Positions 27,634-36,266 of a stretch of DNA of 64,000 bases are shown here, piece after piece. A program made the translations under genes and the position numbers. The notes beneath the pieces are model-generated. The model was not told the DNA's origin and did no database searches. It saw nothing but the letters and a program-made list of their open reading frames with translations. Each line of letters opens with the position of its first letter. The first letter of the stretch is position 1. The stretch spans positions 62,001-126,000 of the forward strand of contig NZ_BAYX01000012.1 in NCBI RefSeq assembly GCF_000696095.1, given 5' to 3'. This DNA is from Rhizobium rhizogenes NBRC 13257 (GTDB lineage: Bacteria > Pseudomonadota > Alphaproteobacteria > Rhizobiales > Rhizobiaceae).

Positions 27634-28571
27634 TTGTATTGTACCCGTGGGTCGAGGAGGCCGTAGGTCAGGTCGGTGATCAAATTGACCAGCACCACAA
27701 TCAGCGTGTAGATGACGATCAGACCCTGCAGCAGGGTGTAATCCCGCTGGGAGAGGGCCGTGAGGATCAGTTTGCCAAGCCCAGGACGGTTGAAGACGAT
27801 TTCTGTCAGGACGGAATTGCCAATCAGAATACCGAGATAGAGACCAACAACGGTCGTAATTGGGATCAGGCAGTTTCCGAGTGCATGCCGCCAGACGACG
27901 ACGCTTCCCGGCGCTCCCTTCGCGCGGGCGGTCCGAACGAAATCCTGATTGAGAACCTCAAGCATCGCCGATCGGGTGACGCGGGTGATGTACGCGAGCA
28001 TGAACATCGCCAAAGAAACGGTTGGCAAGATCATATTCCGGATGTGCTCGCCGATGGTGTTCCCCCCGGCCCCGGAGATCACCGGAAACCATCTCAGCTT
28101 GATTGCGAACACCATCATCAAGACAATCGCGCCTACAAAGGCCGGAGCAGAAAGTCCAATCAGCGAGATGAGGCGCATAGCGTAGTCCGGCATCTTGTTG
28201 CGCCTTACTGCAGCCACGACGCCTGCCGGGATCCCGAAAATCAAACCAAGTACTAGGGCGGCGACTGTCAACTCCAGTGTCCACGGAAGCACCGCCACGA
28301 TCTCCTGGAGGACGGGGCGATTGGTGATCATTGAGCGCCCAAAGTCGCCACCCAAGATCTGGGCCATGAACGTGACATACTGGATGTACATCGGCTGATC
28401 GAGACCAAGCCGGATCCGTATCGCGGCTGCAGCCGCTTCGCTTGCCTGTTCGCCAACGATCACCTGTGCGGGATCGCCCGGAATAATGCGGACAAGAACG
28501 AACACGCAAGTCAGGACGAGGAACAGGGTCACGAGCGCAAAGCCGACGCGCTTCAAACTGTAAGCGATCAT
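27630..28571 (-). CDS. ABC permease, DppB-like (importer set 2)
   Basis: A 313-residue DppB/OppB-type permease beginning MIAYSLKRVGFALVTLF, the usual start for this family with a membrane span at once. It then has RIIPGDPAQVIVGEQ and an EAA loop (DFVRTARAKGAPGSVVVWRH). The ATG at 28571 was chosen because it matches the family N terminus; open frame continues 39 codons upstream without family character. It is the first gene of the leftward operon and diverges from the RidA gene. Confidence 0.88.
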   Translation of the reverse strand: MIAYSLKRVGFALVTLFLVLTCVFVLVRIIPGDPAQVIVGEQASEAAAAAIRIRLGLDQPMYIQYVTFMAQILGGDFGRSMITNRPVLQEIVAVLPWTLELTVAALVLGLIFGIPAGVVAAVRRNKMPDYAMRLISLIGLSAPAFVGAIVLMMVFAIKLRWFPVISGAGGNTIGEHIRNMILPTVSLAMFMLAYITRVTRSAMLEVLNQDFVRTARAKGAPGSVVVWRHALGNCLIPITTVVGLYLGILIGNSVLTEIVFNRPGLGKLILTALSQRDYTLLQGLIVIYTLIVVLVNLITDLTYGLLDPRVQYK

Positions 28572-29188
28572 TGCAGGACTTCCTTGGCTGGACGACTGCG
28601 ATGATTGAGGGACGTTTTCTGCCGCTTTTTTACAGGGCGACAGCTCCGGTCCCGGATCGCCTCTACCACGTCGGCATTCTGCGACCAAAACAAGTTGGCC
28701 CCGATGTCAATACAACAACTCGTTTTCGCTCTATCGCCCAACGCGCCCTCCTTTACGGCGTTTGATAAAGCCCACACGCTTCACCAGACACGCAACATGC
28801 ATTCGATCCCCGGGGCGAACGTTGATCCGTGCCGCTCCCACATTGTTCATTTTGCCGTCGGCCAAACCGCGCCAAATGCGGCAGACCGACAAGCGTGAGA
28901 AAATGTGGAGTATTTTGCCACTTCTCCCACGAAATTAATGCGCAATAATGTCATAAGTTCATAAAACGTCAAGTAGACTAAGTCATCAACGAGCGTATTT
29001 AATCATATTTGCTCTTATATGACGTTTTTTGATGATATTGGCTTGCGAAAGATAGCTATTGCCGGTAGGTCATTAGCGGTCACTGGACCGACGCCACGAA
29101 CGGGTGCTGGAGCAGCCCTGAAGCGATCGGCTTTTAACCGTATTTTGGCGGGCTGGTCCTTTTCACATCAATTCAAGTGAGGAAGAAA
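28572..29188. promoter_or_regulatory. Divergent control region between importer set 2 and the RidA gene
   Basis: No convincing gene is present. The left part is GC-rich with scrambled frames; the right part (28920-29060) is AT-rich and promoter-like. AAAACGTCA (28963-28971) faces its inverted copy TGACGTTTT (29020-29028). The first lies in CATAAAACGTCAA, which recurs with one change at 16527. These are candidate operators for the DeoR-type regulator two genes downstream. Confidence 0.5.
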
Positions 29189-29611
29189 ATGGTCGAGGTT
29201 ATCAAAGTCAAATCAGGAAGTCTCTACGAGGAAAAGGAAAGCTACTCGCGCATCGTCGCGGTGGACAATTGGATCTACGTGTCCAACACCGCTGGCCGGA
29301 ACTACAAGACACGCGAAATGTCCACAGATCCGGTTGAGCAGGCTAAACAGTGCTTCAGCAACATCGAGGGCGCGCTGAAATCGGTTGGCGCCAGCCTCGC
29401 GGACGTCGTTATGTCCACGGTCTACATTCCAAATCCCGAAGACGCTCCGACCGTCATGGCCTATGTCGGCGAGCGCTTTAGGGGAATCGACCCAGCCCGC
29501 ACTGTCCTCTGCTCCCCATTGGGGAATACTGATTTCAAGGTGGAAATTGAAGTCACCGCCTATAAAGGCGCGGGCGCTGTCGAGGCGAAATACCTCACCA
29601 TCACCCTTTGA
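29189..29611 (+). CDS. RidA/YjgF-family imine deaminase
   Basis: A 140-residue protein of the RidA (YjgF/YER057c/UK114) family, normally 120-150 residues. It shows VDNWIYVSNTAGRNY, the DPVEQAKQCFSNIEGALKS helix and the motif around FRGIDPARTVL, whose arginine binds the imine carboxylate in active members. The ATG at 29189 has GAGGAA six bases upstream, while a GTG at 29177 overlaps that ribosome site. RidA proteins hydrolyse reactive enamines and imines. That fits the FAD oxidase encoded at 17439, which should produce an imine from the opine. Confidence 0.88.
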   Translation: MVEVIKVKSGSLYEEKESYSRIVAVDNWIYVSNTAGRNYKTREMSTDPVEQAKQCFSNIEGALKSVGASLADVVMSTVYIPNPEDAPTVMAYVGERFRGIDPARTVLCSPLGNTDFKVEIEVTAYKGAGAVEAKYLTITL

Positions 29612-29696
29612 TTTTAAGTCTGAAGGCCGGCTAGTCCGGCCTTCCCCACTTTAAAGAAACCTTTCATCGATCCGATTTCTCGCGTAGTAAACGACC

Positions 29697-30557
29697 ATGG
29701 CATTGAGAAAAGCGAGAGCACGCTTGAACGACAAGGATATAGCCCAGGACGAGGATTTTCTTCCTGCAGAACGGCGAGCGAAGATCATGGATTGGTTTTC
29801 TGCCAATTCCGTCGCCTCGACGCAGGATCTTGCTCGGCGCTTGAATGCGTCAATTTCGACCATCAGACGGGATCTTGATCTGCTCGCTTCGGAGGGCCTG
29901 CTCAAGAGGACGCACGGTGGAGCTGTCCGAACTCGGCAAAACACTACTTATGAACAGCGGACTGAAGAAGCGAAGAACACGTCGGTAGAGGAAAAAAGAG
30001 CGATTGCGAAAGCGGCGGCAAGCATCTTGCAGCCGGGGCAGAGTGTCCTGATCGATTCAAAGTCGACCTCACACCATCTGGCGCATGCGATAGCTGAGCT
30101 TGGCATCCCGCTGACTGTCATCACCAACGATGTTCAAGTCGCCGCAATTCTCGCTAACAAGGATCCAATTTCAGTCGTGGTGCCCGGCGGGAGTTGCCGG
30201 CACGGTGCCTATGTGCTCCTTGGAGAAACAAGCACCAAATTCGTTCGCGAACTGAATTGCGACCATTTCTTCCTCTGCACTCATGCCGTGGATACGACAG
30301 GACCGACCGATACCTCATTGGACTTAGTGCAGCTTCAGCGAGCGATGGTCAATGCTGCCATGGAAACGACCTTGATCATCGATAGTAGCAAGTTTGGCAG
30401 CCGCAAGATCTACAGCGTCGTCCCAATCGAGCAGATCAAGCGCATCATAACTGATGAGGGACTAGCGGAGGAAGATCGAGAAAAATATTCCGCTCTCGTT
30501 GATGATTTGGTGATCGCGCCGTTCCTGGAGGATTTCCTTTCTCAATCGGAGGATTAA
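29697..30557 (+). CDS. DeoR-family transcriptional regulator
   Basis: A 286-residue DeoR/GlpR-type regulator. The N-terminal helix-turn-helix is STQDLARRLNASISTIRRDL (about residues 41-60), followed by the family hallmark LLKRTHGGAV and a C-terminal sugar-phosphate sensing domain with SKFG near residue 228. No strong ribosome site precedes ATG 29697; the 30 or so residues before the DNA-binding domain are longer than usual. It lies 85 bases after the RidA gene and probably represses one or both of the agropinic/mannopinic acid operons. That link is supported only by repeated operator-like words in their promoter regions. Confidence 0.87.
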   Translation: MALRKARARLNDKDIAQDEDFLPAERRAKIMDWFSANSVASTQDLARRLNASISTIRRDLDLLASEGLLKRTHGGAVRTRQNTTYEQRTEEAKNTSVEEKRAIAKAAASILQPGQSVLIDSKSTSHHLAHAIAELGIPLTVITNDVQVAAILANKDPISVVVPGGSCRHGAYVLLGETSTKFVRELNCDHFFLCTHAVDTTGPTDTSLDLVQLQRAMVNAAMETTLIIDSSKFGSRKIYSVVPIEQIKRIITDEGLAEEDREKYSALVDDLVIAPFLEDFLSQSED

Positions 30558-30798
30558 CAGCAAAACACTTGTCTGCTTTGCCGAGAAAGCACTACCGTGA
30601 ACATGAAATCTATTTTTAAATTCCGGCGACGCCTGAGACGATAGAGCTCATTCCAACCACACCCTGTCCGCTAAAGAGACCTGTTGTCTGTATCCATCCG
30701 GGGAAGCTTCCGATTACCCACATCTGCTGCAGACGAGGTTGCCTCCGATGAATCGTCTGTGATTCTGTCTGTGACGCCGAATCACGGAGGCGTCGTAG

Positions 30799-32292
30799 AT
30801 GAGCGAGGATACGGAAGCTGGTGGAGTGGGCTGGCTTGGCGATGAGATCATATCATCGGGTCTGCCAGACAAACGCCTGGCGCGCCGGATGCACCGGCTG
30901 CTTGACCAGATAAATGTCAGCGCCTGGTCACCCCATCCCGGCGGCATGTGGTGACTGGGCCGCGACGAAAGCGGCCTACCGGTTCTTTGACAATCCTCGC
31001 GTCACAGAGCACGGCGTGGCTGGCCATTTCGCAGCGACCGCCAGGCGCTGCGCAGACAGTGAAGGTCCGATCCTTGTCGTGCAGGACACCACTGAGTTCA
31101 CTTACAGCCGTACGAGGCTGGGCAAGATCGGCTTCACCAAGACCATTAACGCCGGAGCTTATAAAGCGGGGCGGTCCTACCCGGTAACGTTATGTGGCAT
31201 GTTGATGCATTCGAGCCTGGCGTTGACACTGGAAGGCACGCCACTTGGGTTGACGGCAGCGAAATTCTGGACACGTACGAAGTACAAGGGAACCTGGACG
31301 CTCAAGCGCCATGTCAATCCCACGCGCGTTCCGATCGAGACGAAGGAAAGCTATCGTTGGCTTGAGAATCTGCGCCAGTCCATGGCGCTCATCGACGCAC
31401 CGGAACGCTGTGTGCATGTGGCCGACCGCGAGAGCGATATCTACGAACTGTTCTGCCTCGCGCAGGATCTCAGCACACGCTTTCTGGTGCGGGTGCAGAC
31501 CAACCGGTTGGCGACCGAGCCGACGGGCCCTGAGCCGAAACAGGGAGCGCATCGGGTCTTCGCCCAGCTCTCGGCTGCACCTTGGGTCGGATGCCATTGT
31601 GTCAAGATCGGCCAGAACGAAATCGCGCACCTACATGTGAAATTTGCCACTATCGAAACCCTGCCACCCAAAGGTAAGCGGAAGCGCTACGCCCCAGCTT
31701 CTCACCTACATCCATGCTCTTGAGATCAACCCGCCGGAGGACCGTACGCCGATCGACTGGAAGCTGGTGACCAATCTGCCGGTCGGCGATATCACCGCCG
31801 CCATCGAGAAACTTGAATGGTACGCCTTGCGCTGGAAAGTCGAGGTCTTTCACAAGGTGATGAAATCCGGCTGCGGCGCCGAAAAGGCAAGGCTCGAGAC
31901 CGCAGATCGATTGGCGAAGTTCCTTGCCCTCATTGCGGTGGTCAGCTGGCGGATATTTTTCCTCACCATGTCTGCACGGGAAAAGCCCGAGGCGGAACCG
32001 GAGACAATTCTTTACCCCGGCTGAAATCGTGACACTCGACAGCATCGATGCAGCGCGCCCCACGCCGCGCATCCTGCGCAGGACCCTTGCCTCCTATTTG
32101 CTCCAGATCGTCATGCTCGGTGGCTATCTCGCTCGTAAGCACGATCCTCCTCCCGGAAACATGGTCGTATGGCGAGGCCTGGCACGCCTCAATGACATCG
32201 CCTTCGGCATCTCCACGCAGCTCGCCGACAATGTGGGTAATCGGAAGCCGGGGAAGGCCGCGGGGCTTATGATTTCGCTTCGTCCGCCATGA
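30799..32292 (+). pseudogene. IS4-family transposase, broken by frameshifts
   Basis: Three reading frames together give most of an IS4-type (Tn5/IS50-like) transposase. Frame one holds MSEDTEAGG to the first break near 30930. Frame two (30914-31723) holds GDWAATKAAYRFFDNPRVTEHG and the catalytic QDTTEF and ADRESDIYELF regions. A third part (about 31700-32024) holds the late YALRWKVEVFHKVMKSGC segment around the last acidic residue. The C-terminal domain continues out of frame to 32292, where similarity stops abruptly. With at least three breaks and no clear terminal repeats, it should be inactive. Confidence 0.8.
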
Positions 32293-32452
32293 TGCGTTCG
32301 ATCATTTCTGGATCGCATTGCTCGTCGACGAGGAATTGCCGGACACCGCCATCCCAGGCGCGGATATCGGCGAGAAACTCCTTCAGGCTCTCGACGCCTC
32401 GTTCGGTGAAGGTGGTGATGCCCTCTTCGCTTCCATCGTAGGCATGGATCAT
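32267..32452 (-). pseudogene. C-terminal fragment of an unknown bacterial protein
   Basis: A 61-residue minus-strand tail (acidic, ending IMADEAKS) that reads like real protein but has no upstream gene body or ribosome site. It is squeezed between the IS4 and IS110 relics. The parent protein was not recognised. Confidence 0.3.
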
Positions 32453-32509
32453 CTCGCCGTAGTCGATGTTGTCCGAGTTGCTGGCGATTTCCTGGAGAAG
32501 TTCGAGGTT

Positions 32510-33004
32510 CTCGCCGATCAGCCTGGCGACGTAGTCGAGCAGATCAAGGTTATCGAGGCGGCCCGCGACGCCATGCTCACCGCCACACAGGTCGTCTCGC
32601 CAGCACCGGCGATGCTGCTCGCCGTGAAAGGCATCGGGTCAGAGTTTGCCGCCGTGCTCTGGTCGGAGGGGCTGTCGCGTCACTTCGACAACCGACGACA
32701 GGTTGCCGCTTATGCCGGCCTTGCGCCGACACCCTGGCAGAGTGGCTCGGTTGATCACGACCAGGGGGTCTCGAAATCCGGCAATCCAAGGTTACGAACG
32801 ACGATGATCCAGATGGCCTGGCTGTGGCTGCGTCATCAACCGCGCGCGGCACTCACCCTCTGGTTTAGGGACCGGGTTAAACAGAACGGCGGCCGTCTCA
32901 AGAAGACGACGATCGTCGCGCTCGCCCGCAAGCTGCTCGTCGCACTATGGAAATACGTCAATGCTGGCGTCGTCATCGAGGGCGCGGTCATAAAGACCGT
33001 CTGA
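32510..33004 (+). pseudogene. IS110-family transposase, C-terminal part only
   Basis: About 165 residues match the Transposase_20 domain of IS110-family enzymes, with AVKGIGSEFAAVLWSEG, the conserved AYAGLAPTPWQSG and KSGNPRLRTTMIQMAWLWL. The N-terminal DEDD catalytic domain is missing; the frame upstream of about 32510 is unrelated. The normal C terminus appears intact. It is a truncated remnant. Confidence 0.8.
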
Positions 33005-33299
33005 TCGGTTACCCGAACTGAATTCTGCAATCTTCCAGGACCAAATCAGTCCTGGCGGATCCGGGTGGACGAACCGAACTTTTGCTTGGCTCGAAATGAA
33101 ATGCCGTCTCGTAGAATGGTCTCGTCCTCCTGAGCCCTTGTCCGCCGCAAGCGGGATGTTGGTGCCGCTGTTTCGAACAGCGAACCGTATATAAGTTGGA
33201 TTTGGCTTGGCAACGAGCCGCGTCGCGCAATCGGGCTCAGACCATGGATGCCGCAATAACCGACGGTGCAAAAAATGTCACCCTGACGACAGTTCCGTA
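33005..33299. other. Stretch without recognisable genes between IS110 fragments
   Basis: Only short, featureless frames are seen. The segment lies between an IS110 C-terminal relic on the plus strand and an IS110 N-terminal relic on the minus strand and is probably insertion-sequence debris. Confidence 0.4.
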
Positions 33300-33500
33300 T
33301 TGACCCTCCTCATATAAGCAGAAGTGAAGCTTTGCCCCGCGTTTAGCCAGCTTCTTGACCATTGCTGCTACCGAAGATGGTTCCGAGGATATGTCGCCCA
33401 GAAACCGCACCTCGCCATTGCGCTCGCCTTCGGCAATCGCCACCGAAATCTTCAACTTTGATATGTCTAGGCCGATGAAAGCTGCGTGCTCGCTTGTCAT
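33300..33500 (-). pseudogene. IS110-family transposase, N-terminal part only
   Basis: Starting at ATG 33500, the sequence MTSEHAAFIGLDISKLKISV carries the first aspartate of the DEDD nuclease of IS110 transposases. It then continues through KLAKRGAKLHFC, where family proteins go on with a Y-E-A-G-P-type motif. Here the reading departs at about 33310 into unrelated residues and a stop. It is a truncated copy in the opposite orientation to the C-terminal fragment at 32510. Confidence 0.7.
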
Positions 33501-33675
33501 GTCTTCCCTCGCTGGTCGGTAGGTCGCCCTGGCCAATTCCAGAGCCCACACAATCTACAGCGTGGGTGAGCGGCCCTCACCAACGAACATACGGTCTAGT
33601 GTTACCACTAGGATTGGCAGTCAGCAGCTCATCATCGCAAGACGGCCTTCACCGTGGGCTTACGAACGAACGTGT

Positions 33676-33723
33676 GAACTAATGAACTAATGAACTAATG
33701 AACTAATGAACTAATGAACTAAT
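33676..33723 (-). repeat. T-DNA transfer stimulator sequence: six tandem 8-bp repeats
   Basis: Six perfect head-to-tail copies of GAACTAAT (ATTAGTTC on the minus strand) end 74 bases outside the right border. This matches the repeat described as the T-DNA transfer stimulator sequence next to the right border of pRi8196. It takes the place of the overdrive of octopine Ti plasmids. It lies on the bacterial side and is not transferred. It is strong evidence for a mannopine-type Ri plasmid. Confidence 0.9.
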
Positions 33724-33797
33724 TTTCTCGCTTTGTTTTCAGGGCGAAAATAGACATTGCACATCCAAAGGCAGGCACGTACAAACGAATTTATTTA

Positions 33798-33822
33798 GCC
33801 GACAACGGAATATATCCTGTCA
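33798..33822 (-). other. T-DNA right border
   Basis: Read on the minus strand, this begins TGACAGGATATATT, the core of right borders in Ri and Ti plasmids. The 25-mer matches a border consensus at about 18 positions, with the variable half divergent. VirD2 would nick here to start the transferred strand. The transfer stimulator repeats lie just outside, which identifies this as the right border. Confidence 0.88.
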
Positions 33823-33866
33823 GCACTAATATAAGAAATGTCCTGTCAGCACTAATATAAGAAATG
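33815..33866 (+). repeat. Tandem 26-bp duplication at the right border
   Basis: Two perfect copies of a 26-mer (33815-33840 and 33841-33866) begin with TCCTGTCA, the inner end of the border repeat, and continue GCACTAATATAAGAAATG. A third partial start, TCCTG, follows. The second copy therefore repeats the last bases of the border without the ATATA core. It looks like a local slippage duplication. Confidence 0.85.
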
Positions 33867-34406
33867 TCCTGCTTTGAGCGCAAGTGGCGCCTCTGACATA
33901 TAAAGTAAGAGACGCCCGTAAATTCGGCGTAAGGAGTTGTTGGATACCGAGGGCTATTTCCGACTCATCAAACGAGCCCCCCGATATCCGACAGCTGAAG
34001 ATCCTGCCCACTTCGCTGAGCACTTCAGGCAGGTCAGATGACAGCGACGTGCGGGGACAATCCAAAGTGCCGTCCCGGAAGTATGCAGAGGCCGCAACAG
34101 GACAGCTGTGCGTGAGCGATTCCTAATGATACGCGGCGATATCACTGCCGAATTTTTTTGTCTGAAAGATTATAGGACCAGCGCTCCATCGAAGAGACGG
34201 ATCGATGAATCTGAATTCATCAGAGTGTCCTATCTCTAAGCTAAATCATCTAATTAAAAAGACCCCTCAATTTAACACTACGCATAATCGGCGAATGAGA
34301 AATATTTACTCAAAAAGAAATGATATTTAACAAACTTTTATTACAAAGCATCTGCCACGGCACAATACATAAGTAAAATACATGCAAACATTATCTTCAT
34401 GCCATA
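33867..34406. other. T-DNA segment between right border and mas1
   Basis: AT-rich to the left of mas1, with TTTATT (AATAAA on the minus strand) at 34338-34343, a probable poly(A) signal about 65 bases after the mas1 stop. Short minus-strand frames (33826-34065, 33954-34145) have no recognised domain. In agropine-type T-DNAs the ags gene sits here beside mas1; no intact ags is present. Confidence 0.5.
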
Positions 34407-35699
34407 CTAGTGGATCGATTCCTTCATGCACATGACCTCACTTCTCGGCACGTACGCACGATTTGGGCGCTCAATTGCTTCACGAACTAGGTTGGCTATA
34501 TCATTGGGCTGGATCATGTCATTACTCGAAATAAGGTCAGTCCAGGCACTCATTTCGGTGGCAACAAAGCCCGGGCAGATGTCTATCGCTCGCACTCCGC
34601 GGTCCCAACCAACGTGCTGAGTGGTCTTGGTGAGGCCTCCCAATGCATGCTTCGTCATGTTGTAACCGACAAAAGGATTCAGTACCCGCTGCCCTGACAT
34701 GGAGTTGATGTTAACTACGCGGCCAGATCCGGTTTCACAGAGATATGGTAGGCAGAGCTCTGTCATTCGCAGCGGAGCCACGCAGTTGATGTGCCACTGC
34801 CGATGGAACTGCTTATAATCAATATCTTTCTCAAGATTTACGGGTTCTCCACAACCAGCATTGTTAATGAGACCGTCGATCCTTCCGAATTTCTCGACGG
34901 CCGCGGTCACCCATGCCGCCATTGTATCGTTATCCTCAGCATCGAAACGGGCATAGTGCAGCCATTCGCTCTGTGGTCCGAAAGCGGATTCGAGGTCTTT
35001 CACTCTCCGGGCGCCGAGGCTCATGCGGTACCCGTGCGCAATCAGGTTTTCCGCGATCGCTTTGCCGATGCCGCGGCTTGGACCGCTAATCAAGATCACC
35101 GGGCTTTGGTGAATTTCTACAGTCCACTGTGGACACCCGCGTCTGAAATGAAGAACACGTCCGTTGTCCGTATGTTCCTTGGTAAGTTCTACGCCAAGAA
35201 GTGCAGCGACAACCCTGAGCACGCCTCCATGGGAAACAAAGAGTGTGTTTTCAGTTTCGGCATGGGCAAGGGCCTTTGCCACACGCATAGAGAACAACTC
35301 CGTGTTCTCAGTATCTGGATAATTTTCCTCAAACATCTTCAGTGGCCCATACCCGCCCTCATGCTTGCCAAAGTCACGCTCTTTGAGGTCATCATCAATT
35401 TCAAAGCAGAGGCATCCGATGTTAGCGATTACAGCGGTCTGGATTGCGCGTAGAAGCGGCGAACAGACGACACTGCTTATGGGCAGTTTGCGCAGAACGT
35501 TGCCGGCGAGGACCGCCTGCCGTTTGCCGGTTTCATTTAGACCGATGTTCGTGCCGGCGCCCTGTACACCCCAATGTTTCTCGCCTTGCACGAATACTTC
35601 TTTCTCATTCAAATCGGTTTTGCCGTGGCGAAGGAAATAAAAGTCGCCGACACTGGCTGGTGCTTGGGCAGGGCCGAGGTACTCGAGAGAGATCGGCAT
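34407..35699 (-). CDS. mas1: Mas1, mannopine-synthesis reductase (phosphatase-like domain plus SDR)
   Basis: A 430-residue T-DNA protein expressed in plant cells. Residues about 20-190 form a histidine-phosphatase (phosphoglycerate-mutase-like) domain with the catalytic FLRHGKTDLNE, a later glutamate in KERDFGKHEG and FVSHGG. Residues about 200-430 are an SDR domain with SGPSRGIG, NNAG, NSMSG and the catalytic GYNMTK. Mas1 is known to reduce deoxyfructosyl-glutamine to mannopine. It is divergent from mas2 over a 567-base shared promoter, the arrangement of 1'/2' genes in Ti plasmids. Its SDR half strongly resembles the bacterial SDR encoded at 16708. A minus-strand AATAAA follows at 34343. 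Confidence 0.92.
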   Translation of the reverse strand: MPISLEYLGPAQAPASVGDFYFLRHGKTDLNEKEVFVQGEKHWGVQGAGTNIGLNETGKRQAVLAGNVLRKLPISSVVCSPLLRAIQTAVIANIGCLCFEIDDDLKERDFGKHEGGYGPLKMFEENYPDTENTELFSMRVAKALAHAETENTLFVSHGGVLRVVAALLGVELTKEHTDNGRVLHFRRGCPQWTVEIHQSPVILISGPSRGIGKAIAENLIAHGYRMSLGARRVKDLESAFGPQSEWLHYARFDAEDNDTMAAWVTAAVEKFGRIDGLINNAGCGEPVNLEKDIDYKQFHRQWHINCVAPLRMTELCLPYLCETGSGRVVNINSMSGQRVLNPFVGYNMTKHALGGLTKTTQHVGWDRGVRAIDICPGFVATEMSAWTDLISSNDMIQPNDIANLVREAIERPNRAYVPRSEVMCMKESIH

Positions 35700-36266
35700 T
35701 CTAGGATGCGATATCTGAAAGTCTTATTTCGATATAGAGATGGCCTGACTAGGGTGCTTTTAATATCGGTCAGCGCGTGAGAGATACGAACCTCCTCAAG
35801 CGCGTGGATCTATGCAAGCCTTATAGTCAGCTGGCCAACTGGCATGGTCCCTACGTTACGCTGGAATAGGGAACTCGTAATATCTGGCCACCTTCAAAAG
35901 CCATTTACACCTAAACTAGGCCCCTATGCCGTCAGCACCCCAAAAGGGATGGTCCACCAACCGCATTCAGGGATTTGTGATTCGTCCAGCAAACCTGCAC
36001 CAACTCTATCCTGTTCTTATTCCCTGCCACGTTGGAATGCGTAAGCGCTGACGTTCAATTACGGTTTATATATTCGAGGCCGGCCCAACACGGAAACGAC
36101 AGCTCAGCAAGGTGGGTACACCTACCGCAACAAATGACGCGTGAGCCACCTCGTTGATTGGTATAAATTGCACTCCGCTGACTTTGAGCGGACACATCCC
36201 GCTTCAAAAATCAGAGAAACACAGTTCCACTCACCTTAGACTAGAACAGCGACTTGATCTCAGACA
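35700..36266. promoter_or_regulatory. Bidirectional mas1/mas2 plant promoter
   Basis: This 567-base gap separates the divergent mas1 and mas2 start codons, like the 1'-2' dual promoter of octopine Ti plasmids. A TATA box for mas2 (TATAAAT, 36162-36168) lies about 100 bases before its ATG. A possible TATA for mas1 is CTATAAG on the minus strand (35825-35819), about 120 bases before its ATG. Confidence 0.75.

Noticed and set aside
33676..33723. Six regular short repeats that might suggest a CRISPR array
   Set aside because: The copies are 8 bp and abut without spacers, and they match the known transfer stimulator repeat beside the right border.
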